From Fomitopsis serialis (lineage: Eukaryota > Basidiomycota > Agaricomycetes > Polyporales > Fomitopsidaceae): DNA of 64,000 nucleotides. Shown piece by piece: positions 35,131 through 46,169 of the stretch. A model generated the notes under the pieces. That model was given only the letters and a program-made list of their open reading frames with translations. It ran no database searches and was not told the DNA's origin. The stretch covers positions 62,001 through 126,000 of the forward strand of contig NW_025955048.1 of NCBI RefSeq assembly GCF_022376445.1. The letters run 5' to 3'. The position numbers and the translations under genes are program-made. Positions within the stretch are counted from its first letter, which is position 1; each line of letters opens with the position of its first letter.

Positions 35131-35479
35131 AGCGCGTGGCCTCTCGCTCTCCGTTATATCAGCTAGCATGTCTCCTGTCGTGGCTATCCATGGTAGTGGT
35201 GATGTAGTACAGCATAACGGACAAGATACAAAACGAATGACACAGTACACGAAATGAACGACGTGAAACATGAGGTTCATAAATGTCCTAGCACAAGATC
35301 GTCAAGTAGAGCCTTCATGAGAAAAGGGCTCCGTCTTGTCACAGAGAGGAACACCGACTAAGCCTGCCGACCGGGTGAAACTGCACCAGCGGGAGTAGGC
35401 GCAAGTTCTTCGACTTGGTCGCATCGCGTCCTTGACGGATCTGCTCGACGTCAGACTGGGTTCTCAATTGAGCACGCGT

Positions 35480-35862
35480 TCATGAGTTGTCCATGTAGTA
35501 CACTGCGCTCTTTTTCGCAAAGATGCCTTCGAGGCGGCCGATCGTCTCGTTTCGCACTGCGCGCACCGGGCATCAGTACCAAGTTTCGAATGACAGAAAA
35601 TGATGATGTACACTGGATAGCCTGCTTCATCCTCGCGAACTCCTGTTCGCGGAACTTGAGGTGCACTGTCAAAGCTTCGATCACACCCACCCCACGAGTT
35701 AGCTCGGTCCCGGCGTGGAAGTGAGTATCGACGACTGCTCACTGGCGACCTTGCTCGCGCTGAGCTCCAGTTCTTCGAGGAGCGACTTGACCTGAGCGCC
35801 AGTGTCGGTGACACGCCACATCAGCTCCGCGTTGAACGTTGAACGTTGAACGTTTGAACGTT
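35480..35862 (-). pseudogene. 3' fragment of a CxW-NLS-coil gene
   Basis: The minus strand reads coil exons NAELMWRVTDTGAQVKSLLE, LTVHLKFREQEFARMKQAI and NETIGRLEGIFAKKSA, ending VYYMDNS-stop at 35480. The first aligns with the exon-4 coil of the fragments at 9.1 and 42.6 kb (ELVYRCADLSAQVHSMLGRL). A short tandem repeat (GTTGAAC) adjoins its 5' end and no exon 1-3 is present, so the copy is 5'-truncated. Confidence 0.5.
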
Positions 35863-35864
35863 GA
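35830..35864 (+). repeat. GTTGAAC short tandem repeat
   Basis: Four near-exact GTTGAACG/GTTTGAACG units. A related run lies near 32182-32205. Confidence 0.85.
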
Positions 35865-35899
35865 GGGCCTGCGATCGTCAAGTTGCCATGTACACTAGT

Positions 35900-36830
35900 T
35901 GCGCGTTGCACGCAACGGCTCTCCCCGTGGATCCGACTTTCTGTGTGTTCTGCACAGCCGGCGCTTCGTCACGTGTGGGCAACTGCGCGCCGCACGCAAT
36001 AGGGCGGAGAGACCATGTAGGTCCAGGATACGTCCTATGTTGGACAAGGTAACGGGGAGAGGAGTAGGGTGAGCTGTGATACAGCTGCAAAGCCAGGGTG
36101 TGCAGGAGGATCGTAATCTATGACTGTGCCGTGATTCGGCGGCCGGGTATCCTGTTTATGCGCCCGCATCGATCTTGTTTCCCACCGCCATCCACACACA
36201 CCCACAACACTCGCGACTCAGTGCGCAGCACCTCACACAGGCCGCAGGAGTGTCTCACAGGCCTTACAGGGCTAGCAGTCCTCCCATCATCGACATGGCA
36301 ATCGTCGCCCATCCGTTCAAGCGCGACCCTCCACCAGTGCACACCATCGACCGTCCCTCCTGAACCTGAGGACGACTTTCCCTACTCATATGTCCTTCCT
36401 ATTTCTTCTGTTACTGCGCCGCATCTTCCGTACGAAGGACTGTCAGCTTGATGATGTGACCGCCGTGTCGCGCTCTCGTCGACAGCAACGGCCAGGAGGC
36501 TCGTTGTGAACGTTGCAGGGCTGGCGAGGAAGCGTTAGTGTGCAGGGTGGTATAGCAGCAGTGTTGACAGTAAGTGAGTCGAGACCATTAATACAGCCAA
36601 CTCACAGCTGGGAGGTTGACCGTATCATCATTGACGGGCGGGTTGAGTCGCAATCGCAGGCGAGGGCGTGAGGGCGGCTGACACTGACAGCCCCGGGCCC
36701 CTAATACTAAGATGCCTGACCGGTGCTGTCTCTCTTTGTCCCTCGCTCTCATTCTCGCTCTCTATTGGCTCGCTTTGCTTAGGTTCGTTTACACCTATCC
36801 TTTGCTTTTCCTTGCTCTGCTCTACCGCTG
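35900..36830. other. Upstream region of the 36838 gene; no gene seen
   Basis: Pyrimidine-rich leader immediately before 36838 (CTCTCTTTGTCCCTCGCTCTC). Short frames at 36098-36451 and 36628-37179 lack support and partly shadow the gene. Confidence 0.45.
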
Positions 36831-36837
36831 CGCCGCA

Positions 36838-38179
36838 ATGTCCGCTTTCGCCATCACCCTCGACTACGTCGGTCTGAACGCCGCGTACCTCAAGACCCAC
36901 AAGGAGCGCTCCGGCGACTTCCAATGCGTGTTCGTGTACGACAACGTCGCGTCCCTGCAGCTTCCGCGCCCGGACACAGTGTATCTGCTGGACTGGGAGC
37001 AGGGGAAGGTGATGTGCTATTGGAAGATGAGCGGGCCCGACGGGGTATGCTTCACATCGCTCGCACTGGCACGCTCGTATGACTAAACCGGACGCTTGTA
37101 AGGCTCTGTACGCCGAGTCTGTACGGCGGAAGGTCGAATCCGTGCGCAAGGACGCCGTGCTCCTGGCGTCGCTGGACATGTGAGTGCTCCGCCGTCACGC
37201 CCAGAACACCTTCGCCTCCATCCATCACCTTCCTCCCCATCCTCCGCATCCCACCCTCTACATACACACCTCTCCTTCCTCGATCTACCGGATGTACGAC
37301 TAACGCTTGGGCCCCAGCTCGCGCATCCACGACGCCCCAACGCACCCGTAAGCAGCCTCGCCTTCTCCACTCCAACCTCCCGTCTGAACCCACCACTAGC
37401 CTGCCGCGATACCGCATCGCCGGTGTCCCAAACCACATCTCCGCGTCGCGCAAGCGGCGTCGGGCCCTGCAGCCGGTCCAGGAGCCCCAGCCCAAGAAGG
37501 CCAGGACCGCTCATCCCGAGGACCCCAATAATGAACCGCGGGACGAGAATTCCGCTGGGGCGGCCGCCACAACCGCCGTCGGGCAGGGTTCTCACGCGAT
37601 GGCTCCCGCTAGCAGGGCTCCTCTGGCTCCTGTCGCGAATCAGAACGCGCCTGCCCCTGGCAAGTCTGCTCAGTCTGTGCGACTTGGTACCTCGGCTGGC
37701 CCCGCTGCGCGTCCGACGGAGTTTGGGTTTATTTCTGGCGGCTGTGGAACGACTGTCGCGACTGGCATGGCAGCTCCGGGTATCATCGTCAAGGCCGAGG
37801 CACAGGACGACCGAGCCATACTAAACGTGTCCTTCAATACTACCCCGGACGGCGCCGATATGAAGGTCAAGGCCGAACCGAAAGTCGAGCTCGCCCTGCA
37901 GCGCGGTGCCGAGGACAAGATGGAGGCTCTGCGCCGCGAGATATTGAAGACGTACGACTCCGACGTGCAGTCCCTCGCAGACAACGCTCGTGAGCGCCCC
38001 TTGACCCTTCTCCGACATCAGGCTGATCTAACTCGCGTGCGGTAGGCCTCCGCGAGGCGATCGCGCAGATCCAGAAGCGCGTTGACCGTCTGCGCGCGGG
38101 AGGGGACCGCCGCGCCGAGCAGTCTAGGCGGTCGTGGCAGGAGTTCCAGGTGAAGCTGGGCAGGGGGCGGCGGGGGTAG
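36838..38179 (+). CDS. CxW-NLS-coil family protein, about 345 aa
   Basis: Exons 36838-37044, 37103-37179, 37318-37347 (30 nt), 37400-37989, 38046-38179; joined 1038 nt, open. Start is MSAFAITLDYVGLNAAYLKT; I chose the internal ATG because the paralogue at 47871 begins at the same place. Exon 1 ends GKVMCYWKMSGPDG. Exon 2 (ESVRRKVESVRKDAVLLASL) is basic and helical. Exon 4 holds a bipartite basic motif (SRKRRRALQ...QPKKARTAH), a long Ala/Pro-rich linker, and SUMO-consensus sites IIVKAEAQ and MKVKAEPKVE. A coil (KMEALRREILKTYDSDVQSL) continues in exon 5 (IAQIQKRVDRLRAGGDRR), ending RGRRG. The 30-nt exon 3 and 77-nt exon 2 are exactly shared with the 47871 gene. Confidence 0.82.
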
Positions 38180-38679
38180 GGTCCGATCCTGGGTCGATGT
38201 TCTTGTGCGAACGTCGGTGTGCTGGGGTTGTTTGGTTGTTGTTTGTGGTGCGGCGTGTAGTGATGATGGATCTGCGTTATCCTGCCTGGAGAGCATTGCT
38301 TGACGCGTGATGTGGGCCCGGCTGGTACTCGGTGGTGAGGCGGAGCAGTGAGGTGTCAGAGTCGGAGTCGGTCTCGACGAGGGGCATCCCGGTTCCGATG
38401 CAAGTCGTCAGCTGCAGAGTATGCTAGCGAAAGAAGGGCATGCAGATTCATCGGTGCTGTCGAGGGCCGTGAGGCGCTATGACTTCATGCATGCGCGCGC
38501 GCAGTACTCGTGTCGTCGGACTCGGGCATTCCAGCGCGTCGAAGTGAGCACATGGAGAGGGCCGGCCGCATCGCAGCGCGACCGACACTGAGGAGCAGTT
38601 GCTTCAACTCCCCGGCGGTCCGACGGCGCAGTGCTATGACTTGTTCGGGGTGCCAGATGGAGCCTCCTATGATCCACGC

Positions 38680-38800
38680 TGCGCTTGCTCAGGCAGACAC
38701 GCGTCGCCGAGAGATGGAGCATCTCAGCAGAGAAGTGGCGCAGAGCGGTGGCGGACTCGGACGCAGAATGTCGGGAGCAATGCCGGGAGATCGATTCCCC
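38680..38800 (+). pseudogene. Coil-exon fragment
   Basis: The frame RVAERWSISAEKWRRAVADS followed by DAECREQCREIDS is coil-like, and its second half shares GGACGCAGAATGTCGGGAGCAATGCC with the inverted fragment at 31119-31170. No flanking splice sites were confirmed. Confidence 0.35.
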
Positions 38801-39539
38801 TCTCGATAGATCCGCGGCGCCATCTGGAGATAGCCACCGCGATGCCATCAGCCGTCCGTTGACTGCGAACTTGAACCAGGTCGCGTTCCTGCTGCTGCAC
38901 CGTGCGACGCGAACTCCCCTGAAGTCCCTCCTCTGCGTATCGCACAACGTCTGCCTGCCAGTCACCAAGCAAACCGCCACGTGACGCTCAGCCTGCTGGA
39001 CGAAATGCAAGACGGGGTGGGGGACGTGGCTGACTGACCTCAGTAATCATAGCACAGTGACTAGTATTGACTACTTACTTATGCGTGCAGGAGGGAACGA
39101 CCCAGGATCTTCCCGAGTGGTCCATGTGGCACACGCGCCGGCCTGTCGCGCAGGGTTGACGCGTGTTCCATGTGCGTCATGCGGGGCCTGGACCACCGTC
39201 TCACTTTTTGACAGCGCAACCTGGCCATTCTCCGAGTCGTTGTCAGTGGTCGCGGCATCGTCCCCGTACTTGCGCTGTGATACTCCGCCGACGTCAGCGG
39301 GCCCAGCTGTTCCCCTGCATATGCACGACGCTATCGTGCGACGCGGCCGCGGCACGTTTGATGGATGTTCGTTTCGCAAACTGGCCGTTGTTTATGTGCT
39401 TATTGCACACCTTCTATCTCCCTTTGGTACGTGGCTACAGGTAGATCCCGACGTGCTGGGAAAGACTAACCACTGCCTCCTACCAGTCACCGACCTGCGC
39501 TAAGGAGTGCGTCGTACCAACGACTCGGACAGCCGACAC

Positions 39540-39770
39540 CCAGTGAGCCCCAGCAGGACCAGCCTGCTATGCCAAGCACATGGCGGACAGCGTCGGTGAG
39601 TGGGGGGAGTACTCCTCCACTTCGTGTACGATGTTCAGCGGCCATCCTGGACTCTTGTTGTTCGTGCCCCTCCCGATACGTGCGAAGGCCGCATTCGTCG
39701 TTGCTCCGGATCTACGTCGATGTAGGATGGCGCGTTCATCATTCCCCCATTGTGTACACTGGTCGCGCTC
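39540..39770 (+). pseudogene. Fragment of the exon 4-5 region of a 40003-type gene
   Basis: TGCTATGCCAAGCACA...GCGTCGGTGAGTGG matches TGCTACGCCAAGCACA...GCCGGTGAGTGG at the exon-4 end of the 40003 gene (41370-41400). CCCTCCCGATACGTGCGAA also matches the following intron (41459-41478). It lies just upstream of that gene, so it is probably left over from an earlier tandem copy. Confidence 0.5.
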
Positions 39771-39905
39771 AGAAATATTCTCATTGGCATTCCTTCTATG
39801 TTCCTTCGGTACACAACTAGCACTCAAGTGATGAAAAATCCACCGCCTCCGAGTCGGCGACCTGCGGTTGACTGGTCGGCGGAGGCTGACAGTCACCGCG
39901 ACCCT

Positions 39906-39916
39906 CGTTATAAGTA
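39906..39916 (+). promoter_or_regulatory. Possible TATA box
   Basis: CGTTATAAGTA about 90 bases upstream of the ATG at 40003, followed by a pyrimidine-rich leader (CTCCCTCCTCTGCC). The spacing fits a fungal core promoter. Confidence 0.4.
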
Positions 39917-40002
39917 CCTTCGCACCGTCTCCCTCCTCTGCCTCACAGCCTATATTCTTCGTTCGCCTCGTCGCCCCCCTACACTCGTTTTCCATCCACA
40001 GG

Positions 40003-41691
40003 ATGCCGCCCAAGACGCCCTCACTCTCGGTGCACATCTCCTACCGACTCGACGGCAGCAAGGTCGCCTACATGCGCAGCCGCGAGCACGACGTCTGCGA
40101 GTACTACCCTGAATTTCTCGAACGCGACCTTCTGTACCTCCAGCTCCCCTCAAAGTGGATGTACGACACGACGCTGCAGAGCCTGCCCGAGGGGAAGATC
40201 CAGTGCAGGTGGTTCGCGGGCATCGTGGACGACGACTTAGAGGTGCGTTACACTTTTTCGAAGTCCTTCTCTCACTGAAGCGTGTCCCCCAGTCTGGACT
40301 GCTCGAACAGATCGCCGGGCAGGTCGAGTTTCTCAACAACCCGGGTGCAGCTCAGCTGCTCAAACTCCTAGAGATGTGAGTGCCGTGCCGCTATTCCAAA
40401 TGTGAGAAGCACTGACCGAGCGAGCGCTTTCGATTGGCAGTTCAAAGATCGAGCTCGCTCAGCCGTAAGTGGTCGTTCACACTACCCACTTACCATCTTC
40501 TGCTGGATCGTGCGGCGTGCCGACTTCCGCCCGCATGCATGTGTGTATGCGGTCGCGTCCTTCGTCTGGCCTGACACAGGCTCTTTCCGGAGTCTATGGC
40601 GCCGCCGTCATACACCGCTACCATCCCGTCAATATCCGCGTTGTGTCCCTGCTCACCGATCTGCTCCACGTAGGACCCCAGCTACGCAAAGCCCAGCCGT
40701 CCAATGGTCCGAGATACCGCACCGATCGCCTTCCGTCGCTCAAGCCAGGCCTTCAGCAGCTCCCGAACCGACCACAGGGGAGAAGCAAGGAGTGCATGGT
40801 ACCAATTACTCGGGCGGCCAACACCAGATCAGCCAGAGTGTGCGCCTAGAGATGTGGGTGCCGTGCTGCTATTCCCAACACGAGAAATACTGACCCAGCG
40901 CGTTCGATTGGCAGTTCCAAGATCGAGCTCGCGCGGCCGTAAGTGGTCTTATCCTCGTTCCAAACTTCTCCACACGAATTCGTGCTTCACGCCTACCGAA
41001 CGGTCTATCCTTCCACCGGTTCAGTTGCCATCCCATGCTGGATCGTGCCAAGTTAGGTCCGCATGCATGCATGTGTCCTTCGCCCAGTCTGGCACTAGAT
41101 ATCGGGCGGGCTGTCTCCGTTGAACACCTGCTCACCGATTCGCTCCATGTAGGACCCCAGCCACGCAAAGCCCCGTCGTCCAACCATCCGACTTACCACA
41201 TCAGCCACGTTCCGAGCCTCAGACCAGCGCGCCAGTAGCTGCAGAAACCGCCGCCCGAGCGGAACAGGAGACGCATGCCGGGGACGACGGCCAGCGCGCG
41301 CCCGCAGCGCCTACCGACCCGAAGGTCGCCGAGCTCGAGGACCTCCTCGCACAACACAAGGCCTGCTACGCCAAGCACAGCACGGAGAACGCCGGTGAGT
41401 GGGAGGGAGCGCGTCTGCATTCCGAGCACGATACTCACCCGGACTCGTATTATCCGCGCCCTCCGATACCCGCGAACGTTGCCGTCGACGCAGAACTGAA
41501 CGATGCGTGTCGGCGTCTGGAGGAGGAGGAACGGCGGGCACGCGAGGAGAGGGCGCGTAAACGTGAGTGGCCAATCGTGCGATGTCGGTGACCACTCATG
41601 CGGTGTCCGTGCAGGCTTGCGTGGCGGTGCAAGCGGGGCCCGTGGTGGAGGTCGTGGAAGCGGAAGGGATGTGCGGCAGAGGGTGCTGTGA
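40003..41691 (+). CDS. CxW-NLS-coil family protein with internal exon duplication, 312 aa
   Basis: Exons 40003-40242, 40293-40375, 40441-40464 (24 nt), 40674-40853, 40915-40938 (24 nt), 41153-41394, 41494-41562, 41615-41691; joined 939 nt, open throughout. Exon 1 (LSVHISYRLDGSKVAYMRS) ends EGKIQCRWFAGIVDDDLE. The micro-exon SKIELAQP and the start of the following exon (TPATQSP) occur twice because of a 480-bp tandem duplication; each unit is phase 2 to phase 2, so reading frame is kept with or without the extra unit (312 or 244 residues). The coil holds VAELEDLLAQHKACYAKHST and RRLEEEERRAREERARK. The C-terminus is Gly/Arg-rich (RGGASGARGGGRGSGRD), as in RNA-binding RGG tails. No bipartite NLS. 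Closest relative: the 46160 gene. Confidence 0.8.
40367..41330 (+). repeat. 480-bp intragenic tandem duplication
   Basis: Unit 1 starts at CCTAGAGATGTGAGTGCCGT (40367) and unit 2 at CCTAGAGATGTGGGTGCCGT (40845). Both carry CGATTGGCAGTTC.AAGATCGAGC, GCTGGATCGTGC, CATGCATGTGT, GCTCACCGAT and GTAGGACCCCAGC in order. Divergence is far higher in introns than at exon 3. Confidence 0.88.
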
Positions 41692-42292
41692 TGCGCGGGA
41701 GGAGAGGGGTCCGAGCCCGGGGTCGTGCAGTGGGCGGATCCGCTTTGAGTCGTGAATCGGAGCTCTGTACCTGCGTTGGTTTGAGAGACGGAACAGTGCG
41801 CACGATGAATGGATGCTGAGTGAAGAGGCTCTTCTCGCTCTCGGTGTGCAAACCGAGTGACAATCTCAGTGCACAGCAGTGATCCATGGTTCAACGTTCA
41901 GGTCCCGGGCGTTGTCCACATGTGCCACGGAATACGGGTTCCTGTGCAAGACAGTGCGTGGTCGGAAGGTCGTCCGAAACTGACGAGGCTGTAGGTACAG
42001 ACCATCCATGCGACGTGCCTTCGAACCCAACCGACTCTGTCCTCAGTTCCCGACGAGGTCGGTCGACGCGGCTCACACAGCCTCGGCTGTGCGAGAAAAA
42101 CTCGACATTCCGAGCTGGAGAAGCAACTACGTTGCTGCGGCGAACGGGGAGACCATAAATCTATAATGACAATGATAGAAATGTGTTCTGTGTGACAGCC
42201 AGTGGTACAAAACAAATGTCGCTGATACATCAATATAGGCTCACAGACGTATCCAATCATCCTACACCGAAGCCAGCTGGGATGGGCTCGCC
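41692..42292. other. Intergenic, no gene seen
   Basis: Downstream of the 40003 gene. Short overlapping frames only; a small hairpin (CACAGCCTCGGCTGTG) lies near 42076. Confidence 0.5.
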
Positions 42293-43245
42293 TTACGGGC
42301 GCGCAATGGACGCAGTTACAGAATCCAAATCTCTGACAAGGCGGTCGTACCGCACCTGCAGCTCTGCACGACGTCAGCACCGCTCGTGCCCATCAACACG
42401 AGTGACCTACCTTCATGTACCGTCGTCACGTCCGACAGCGTGCTCTGCAGCTCCCGGATCGCTTCGTTATGCGCTGTGAACGCTGCCCTCAGCATGCGAC
42501 GACCCAAAGCAGACGAGCGACGACGTACACTGGACCACCTGGTCCAGTCGCTCCTGCTCCTTGGCCCTCACGGAAACCTCCACCACTGCGCGCCCAAAGT
42601 CAGTGTCTGACGCACAGGCGAAAGCGGTAGCCACTCACGGATGACATCAACCTCCAAGTCGCTCTTGTCCTTCTTGCATGCCTCCAGCTGTTCCTGGAGC
42701 GAAGCGATCTGCACCGCATTATTGTGGCAGCGGGACACTAGCCTCGTTGTCGCGTCTTGGAGTTCGCGCCCATTCTCGGCAGTATGAGTCGTCACAGGTA
42801 CGTTGGATGGGACCGGGTCATCGGAGGCACCAGATACAGAGGCCGTCGTTCCGCCGAGTGCCAGAGACCCCGAGGCTCCAGGGAGACCAGCCGAAGAGAC
42901 ACCAGGACCAGGAGCTAAGTTGGTCGCAGCACGGGTAGATGCGAGATGAGTACCAGATGACGAAGCGGCCGGCGCAGAGGGACCCAGAGCCCGTACAGCT
43001 GTGCTGGCGCCAGCAGGATTATCCGTAGATTTGGTCCGCTCTTCGTGACCCGACGCAGCAGGAGCGTTCTTGAAGCCACGCCCGGGACGGCAGGGCTCTG
43101 GTCTTCCGGAATAGAGCCAGCCCCTCCCGGAGACTCGGCCTGCTTGGTAGCCGATTGTGACGAGGCCTGGCTGGTCCGGCGTTCTGGTGTAGGTCGATTC
43201 TCAGCGGAAGTTGTCGAGGAACTCACGTCCAAGGTCAACAACGAA
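42293..43245 (-). pseudogene. 5'-truncated CxW-NLS-coil gene
   Basis: The minus strand carries a Ser/Ala-rich exon-4 segment, then the coil LQDATTRLVSRCHNNAVQIA matching LQDLNTALVNRVNDNSIQII of the 51398 gene. Further coil exons read VEVSVRAKEQERLDQVVQ, HNEAIRELQSTLSDVTTVHE and LQVRYDRLVRDLDSVTASI, with stop TAA at 42293-42295. The exon-4 frame changes near 43070 (frameshift or missed intron). No exon 1-3 is found: a dispersed-repeat copy begins at 43244, where the 5' part should be. The 3' part is well preserved. Confidence 0.55.
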
Positions 43246-43370
43246 AAAGGTACATGTCACCGTTTACCTGGGACATCCGAGCGTTTGTCTGCCCCCTCCC
43301 AAATGCGCATTTGAGAGGGCGCAACCAAATTCGGGCTGGGTTCCGGGGCTGGCACATCAAGGGACCTTGC
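43244..43370 (+). repeat. Short dispersed repeat, copy 2
   Basis: AAAAAGGTACATGTCACCGT, then TTTGTCTGCCCCCTCCCAAA, TGCGCATTTGAGAGGGCGCA, and CAACCAAATTCGGGCTGGGT. The core CTCCCAAATGCGCATTTGAG is almost a perfect palindrome. Confidence 0.8.
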
Positions 43371-44261
43371 GTATCCCCAGGTTACAAGATCAATAGACAT
43401 CCTCTTAGGCATGCCACCGGTGGACATTACGCGCGCTCTCGCGTTGTACACAGCTGGCGGTCAGTCACCGTGACGTGCAGCCGACCGTATGTGCCACGAA
43501 GCGACGTGACACTCTGCGAAGACGGGATTCGGCGTTGGTTCCAGGATCGGAAGATGACTGATGCGACGCTCCAGACAGTCAGATGGCGGTGATTGGCGTA
43601 GCTGGTATCCTACGGGAAGCGAATCGGTGAGTAGGGACCCAACGCAGATATCAATGGAACGGTAACGACCTATTGTAGCGCCGCTGTGGACTTGTTAACG
43701 TGACGCGCATAGTGGGTAGAAGCCGAAGCTGCTGCTCAGGATTTCTACGTTAGTGAGTTCAACCAATGTGAGTGGCCACAAACCATAAGTGACGTGTTCC
43801 CGGCGGACAACTGAGGAGCTGTGTTTCGCCTGTGAGCTGACTCACTGTCAGCCTCGACAACGGTAGCCACAGCTTACCATCGGAGTTTCATGCCTTGCAT
43901 CTTGTGGGCGTGTGTGTACTAGCGGAAACAAGATCGATGCACGGTGGGTGGGTAAGTACTTACGCGGTCGGTTATCATGCATTCTCACGACAACGATCTT
44001 CTCGAACTCGCCCTCCGACACTCCCCAGGCTACTGCTTCAAGCAGCAGTCCTTGTCCTCGGCTGTAAGTCATCGCGCAGCGGTCGTCCACTGCTCGGTGT
44101 GTTCCTTGCGTAAAATCCTTTGGCGTCGAGTACGATTCAATTGCACGTGATCGGTAGCCAGCCTCACAGAACACAAGAACGCGCACCACGTCTACCGGCA
44201 ACTGCCCTTCACAGTATCGAATCCGGAAATCCACAGGCGTAGCGACAAGTATCCGTCTCGG

Positions 44262-44362
44262 AATTCAGCCTGGGTCTGGTTGCGCCCTCTCAAATGCGCC
44301 TTTGGGAGGGGGCAGACAAGCGCCAGTGTCTGCGGTGCCGTTTGGATGTGTACATTTTTGTT
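44262..44362 (-). repeat. Short dispersed repeat, copy 3
   Basis: Reverse orientation: CAGCCTGGGTCTGGTTGCGC, CCTCTCAAATGCGCCTTTGG, GAGGGGGCAGACAAGCGCCA, ending near TGTACATTTTTG. Confidence 0.8.
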
Positions 44363-44596
44363 TGTTGATCGTCCATCCTGGATGTTCGAATCCTAGGTAT
44401 ATTCGAGTGCTGTACACGTGCGCATGCGTCTTAGGCCATATGCTGAGTTGCAGTCGTGAGAGGAGAATTATGTCTGAATCAGGCAGTCCGAAGTACGTCG
44501 TCCCTATCCTCCCGTGGATTGATCGCGCGCTGAGGCCTGAGGCCTGAGCGCTGCGCACTTGACGTCGCCTGCAATTCGAACATTCAGAATGAACGG

Positions 44597-44715
44597 CCAA
44601 AAAGTTACACATCACCGTTACCGCAGACTCTGGTGCTTGTCTGCCCCCTCCCAAAGGCGCATTTGAGAAGGCGCAACCAAACCCAGGCTGAGTCCCGAGA
44701 CCGGGCGATTCGTGC
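44597..44715 (+). repeat. Short dispersed repeat, copy 4
   Basis: AAAAAGTTACACATCACCGT, GGTGCTTGTCTGCCCCCTCC, AAAGGCGCATTTGAGAAGGC, CAACCAAACCCAGGCTGAGT, CCGAGACCGGGC. Copies 3 and 4 face each other 250 bases apart. Confidence 0.8.
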
Positions 44716-44819
44716 GCACAGACCTACCCATGTACGCGAGCTTGACACTGAAATGAGCAGTTTCCAGTGGATGTGACGCACGTTCTGGCGTTCCCTATGG
44801 CGGGCGGCTAATCACGTGC

Positions 44820-45090
44820 AGCTATGTCGCGCACCCCACCGAGGCAGTTGTCCACCGGTTGTCCAGGGAAACCGCGTAAACCAAGACGGCTGTTGGTCGA
44901 CGAGCCATGGCCAAGGACATGCATGACTCCTGGGGGCGCTAAACGGTCTGAAGAGGGCGAGAGTCCAAAAAGACCGTGGTCTGTGAGAATGCGCGATAAC
45001 CGGCCGGGTACCCGCCAATTGATCCCGCCTTCCGCGGACCACCACATATGCACCCATAGGATGAAGCAGATTGATACGGCGTCAAGCTAT
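44820..45090 (+). pseudogene. Possible exon-4 fragment with NLS-like motif
   Basis: An open frame reads AKRSEEGESPKRPWSVRMRD, which resembles the family bipartite basic motif, and is preceded by a basic stretch (PGKPRKPRRLLVDEP). No splice-linked exons were found and it lies downstream of the convergent 46160 gene. Low certainty. Confidence 0.3.
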
Positions 45091-45213
45091 GAGATTTGAA
45101 TCGTATCCCAGATTGTTGACGGCTATTCGGCAAGTCCACGGGCAAGAACGACTTATTTCAAAAGATCAGCGAACGGGACAACCGCAGGCGCGGTCCACAA
45201 CACAGTACGCGAG

Positions 45214-46160
45214 CTAGTAACATAGCTCCTCGGTCGTCCGCACGAAAGCCGCCCATTGTTGTGTGATTCGCCCTCGGGCGACGTCATCCTTCCTCAAGAT
45301 GCGGCGCAGACCTGCGAATGCATCCGACGTCGGTAAACCACGCTAGCACGCAAAGCGGCGATGAGAGTACTCACGAACATTTTCTTCATTCGCTAGATGC
45401 TCATCGCACCACAACTCAGCGCATTCCGTGCGCAGGGCTATCCACGACCGCGGAGTGAGTGTGTTAATTCAGCTCGCCGCGTCAAGGACAAGTAGATCAC
45501 ACCTTCTTTCTCTTTTTGGCGCACGTTCTCGCTGGCTTGGCGGACCGTAAGCAAATGATGGAGGCGGAGCACCGTCTCCGTCTCGGGCAGCGGTGGTGCA
45601 GGGAGGACGTCATGTATGCTAGGAGTTGGTTTGACGTCGCCTATCATGTTGGACGGTTGAAACGGCGGCGGCGTCGCATGTACGCTAGTCGAGCAGTGGA
45701 TACCTTTGATTTGTAGCACGACTGAGCGACTTACGGAGGTGTAACTTCGACGTGGGCTCTGCAGAGTAAGCAAACGTGAGTCGGTTGTATGCGCAGCATG
45801 GCAGGGCACGTACATCTCGAGGAGCTCCAACAGCCTCGCAGCCTCGGGCTTCAAAATGAACTCGACGCGTGAACGCACGGTCTCGTATAGATCCTGCCAA
45901 CCGGGGTAAGACAAGCCGGCCCGTGGTTGTCGCTCAAGAGCAGCGAATAGATGACACACCGGTATATCCGCCCTGTAACTGCACACCAGCCAACCGTCCT
46001 GCCTGCTCTCCACTGTCATAGCATGCGGCTCGGGCAGCCGCATGTACCAGAGGTCCCGCCGGAGGAACTTGTCTCGATAGTCGCGGTCCTGGGGAGTGGG
46101 GCGTCTGAGGTACGCACTCTTGGAGCCGCCGGCACGGTAGTGGATGTTGACCGTGAACAT
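45214..46160 (-). CDS. Short CxW-coil family protein, 215 aa
   Basis: Exons 46160-45960, 45893-45814, 45758-45735 (24 nt), 45684-45503, 45437-45375 (63 nt), 45311-45214; joined 648 nt, open. Start is MFTVNIHYRAGGSKSAYLRR, like SVHISYRLDGSKVAYMRS of the 40003 gene. Exon 1 ends GWLVCSYRADIP, with Cys-x-Tyr replacing Cys-x-Trp. Exon 2 (VRSRVEFILKPEAARLLELL) matches AGQVEFLNNPGAAQLLKLLE. Exon 4 is only 60 codons, Pro-rich, with no basic motif: the shortest member, lacking the NLS-like module. The C-terminal coil reads VLRLHHLLTVRQASENVRQK, then LRRILRKDDVARGRITQQW. It may work as a partner that lacks its own nuclear signal; this is inference. Confidence 0.8.
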
Positions 46161-46169
46161 GATTGGTCG

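Larger units (their letters stand above)
38180..40002. other. Remnant-bearing intergenic region
   Basis: Includes family coil fragments at about 38680-38800 and 39540-39770. No intact gene otherwise. Confidence 0.5.

Noticed and set aside
37052..37595. Two long minus-strand frames over the 36838 gene
   Set aside because: GC-rich coding DNA produces open antisense frames; they lack splice support and domains.
41193..41894. 233-codon minus-strand frame
   Set aside because: It lies antisense to exons 4-6 of the 40003 gene and has no recognisable features.
44330..44400. Possible tRNA: GTTCGAATCC resembles a tRNA B box
   Set aside because: No acceptor, D or anticodon stem can be folded around it, and the upstream DNA is part of the dispersed repeat.
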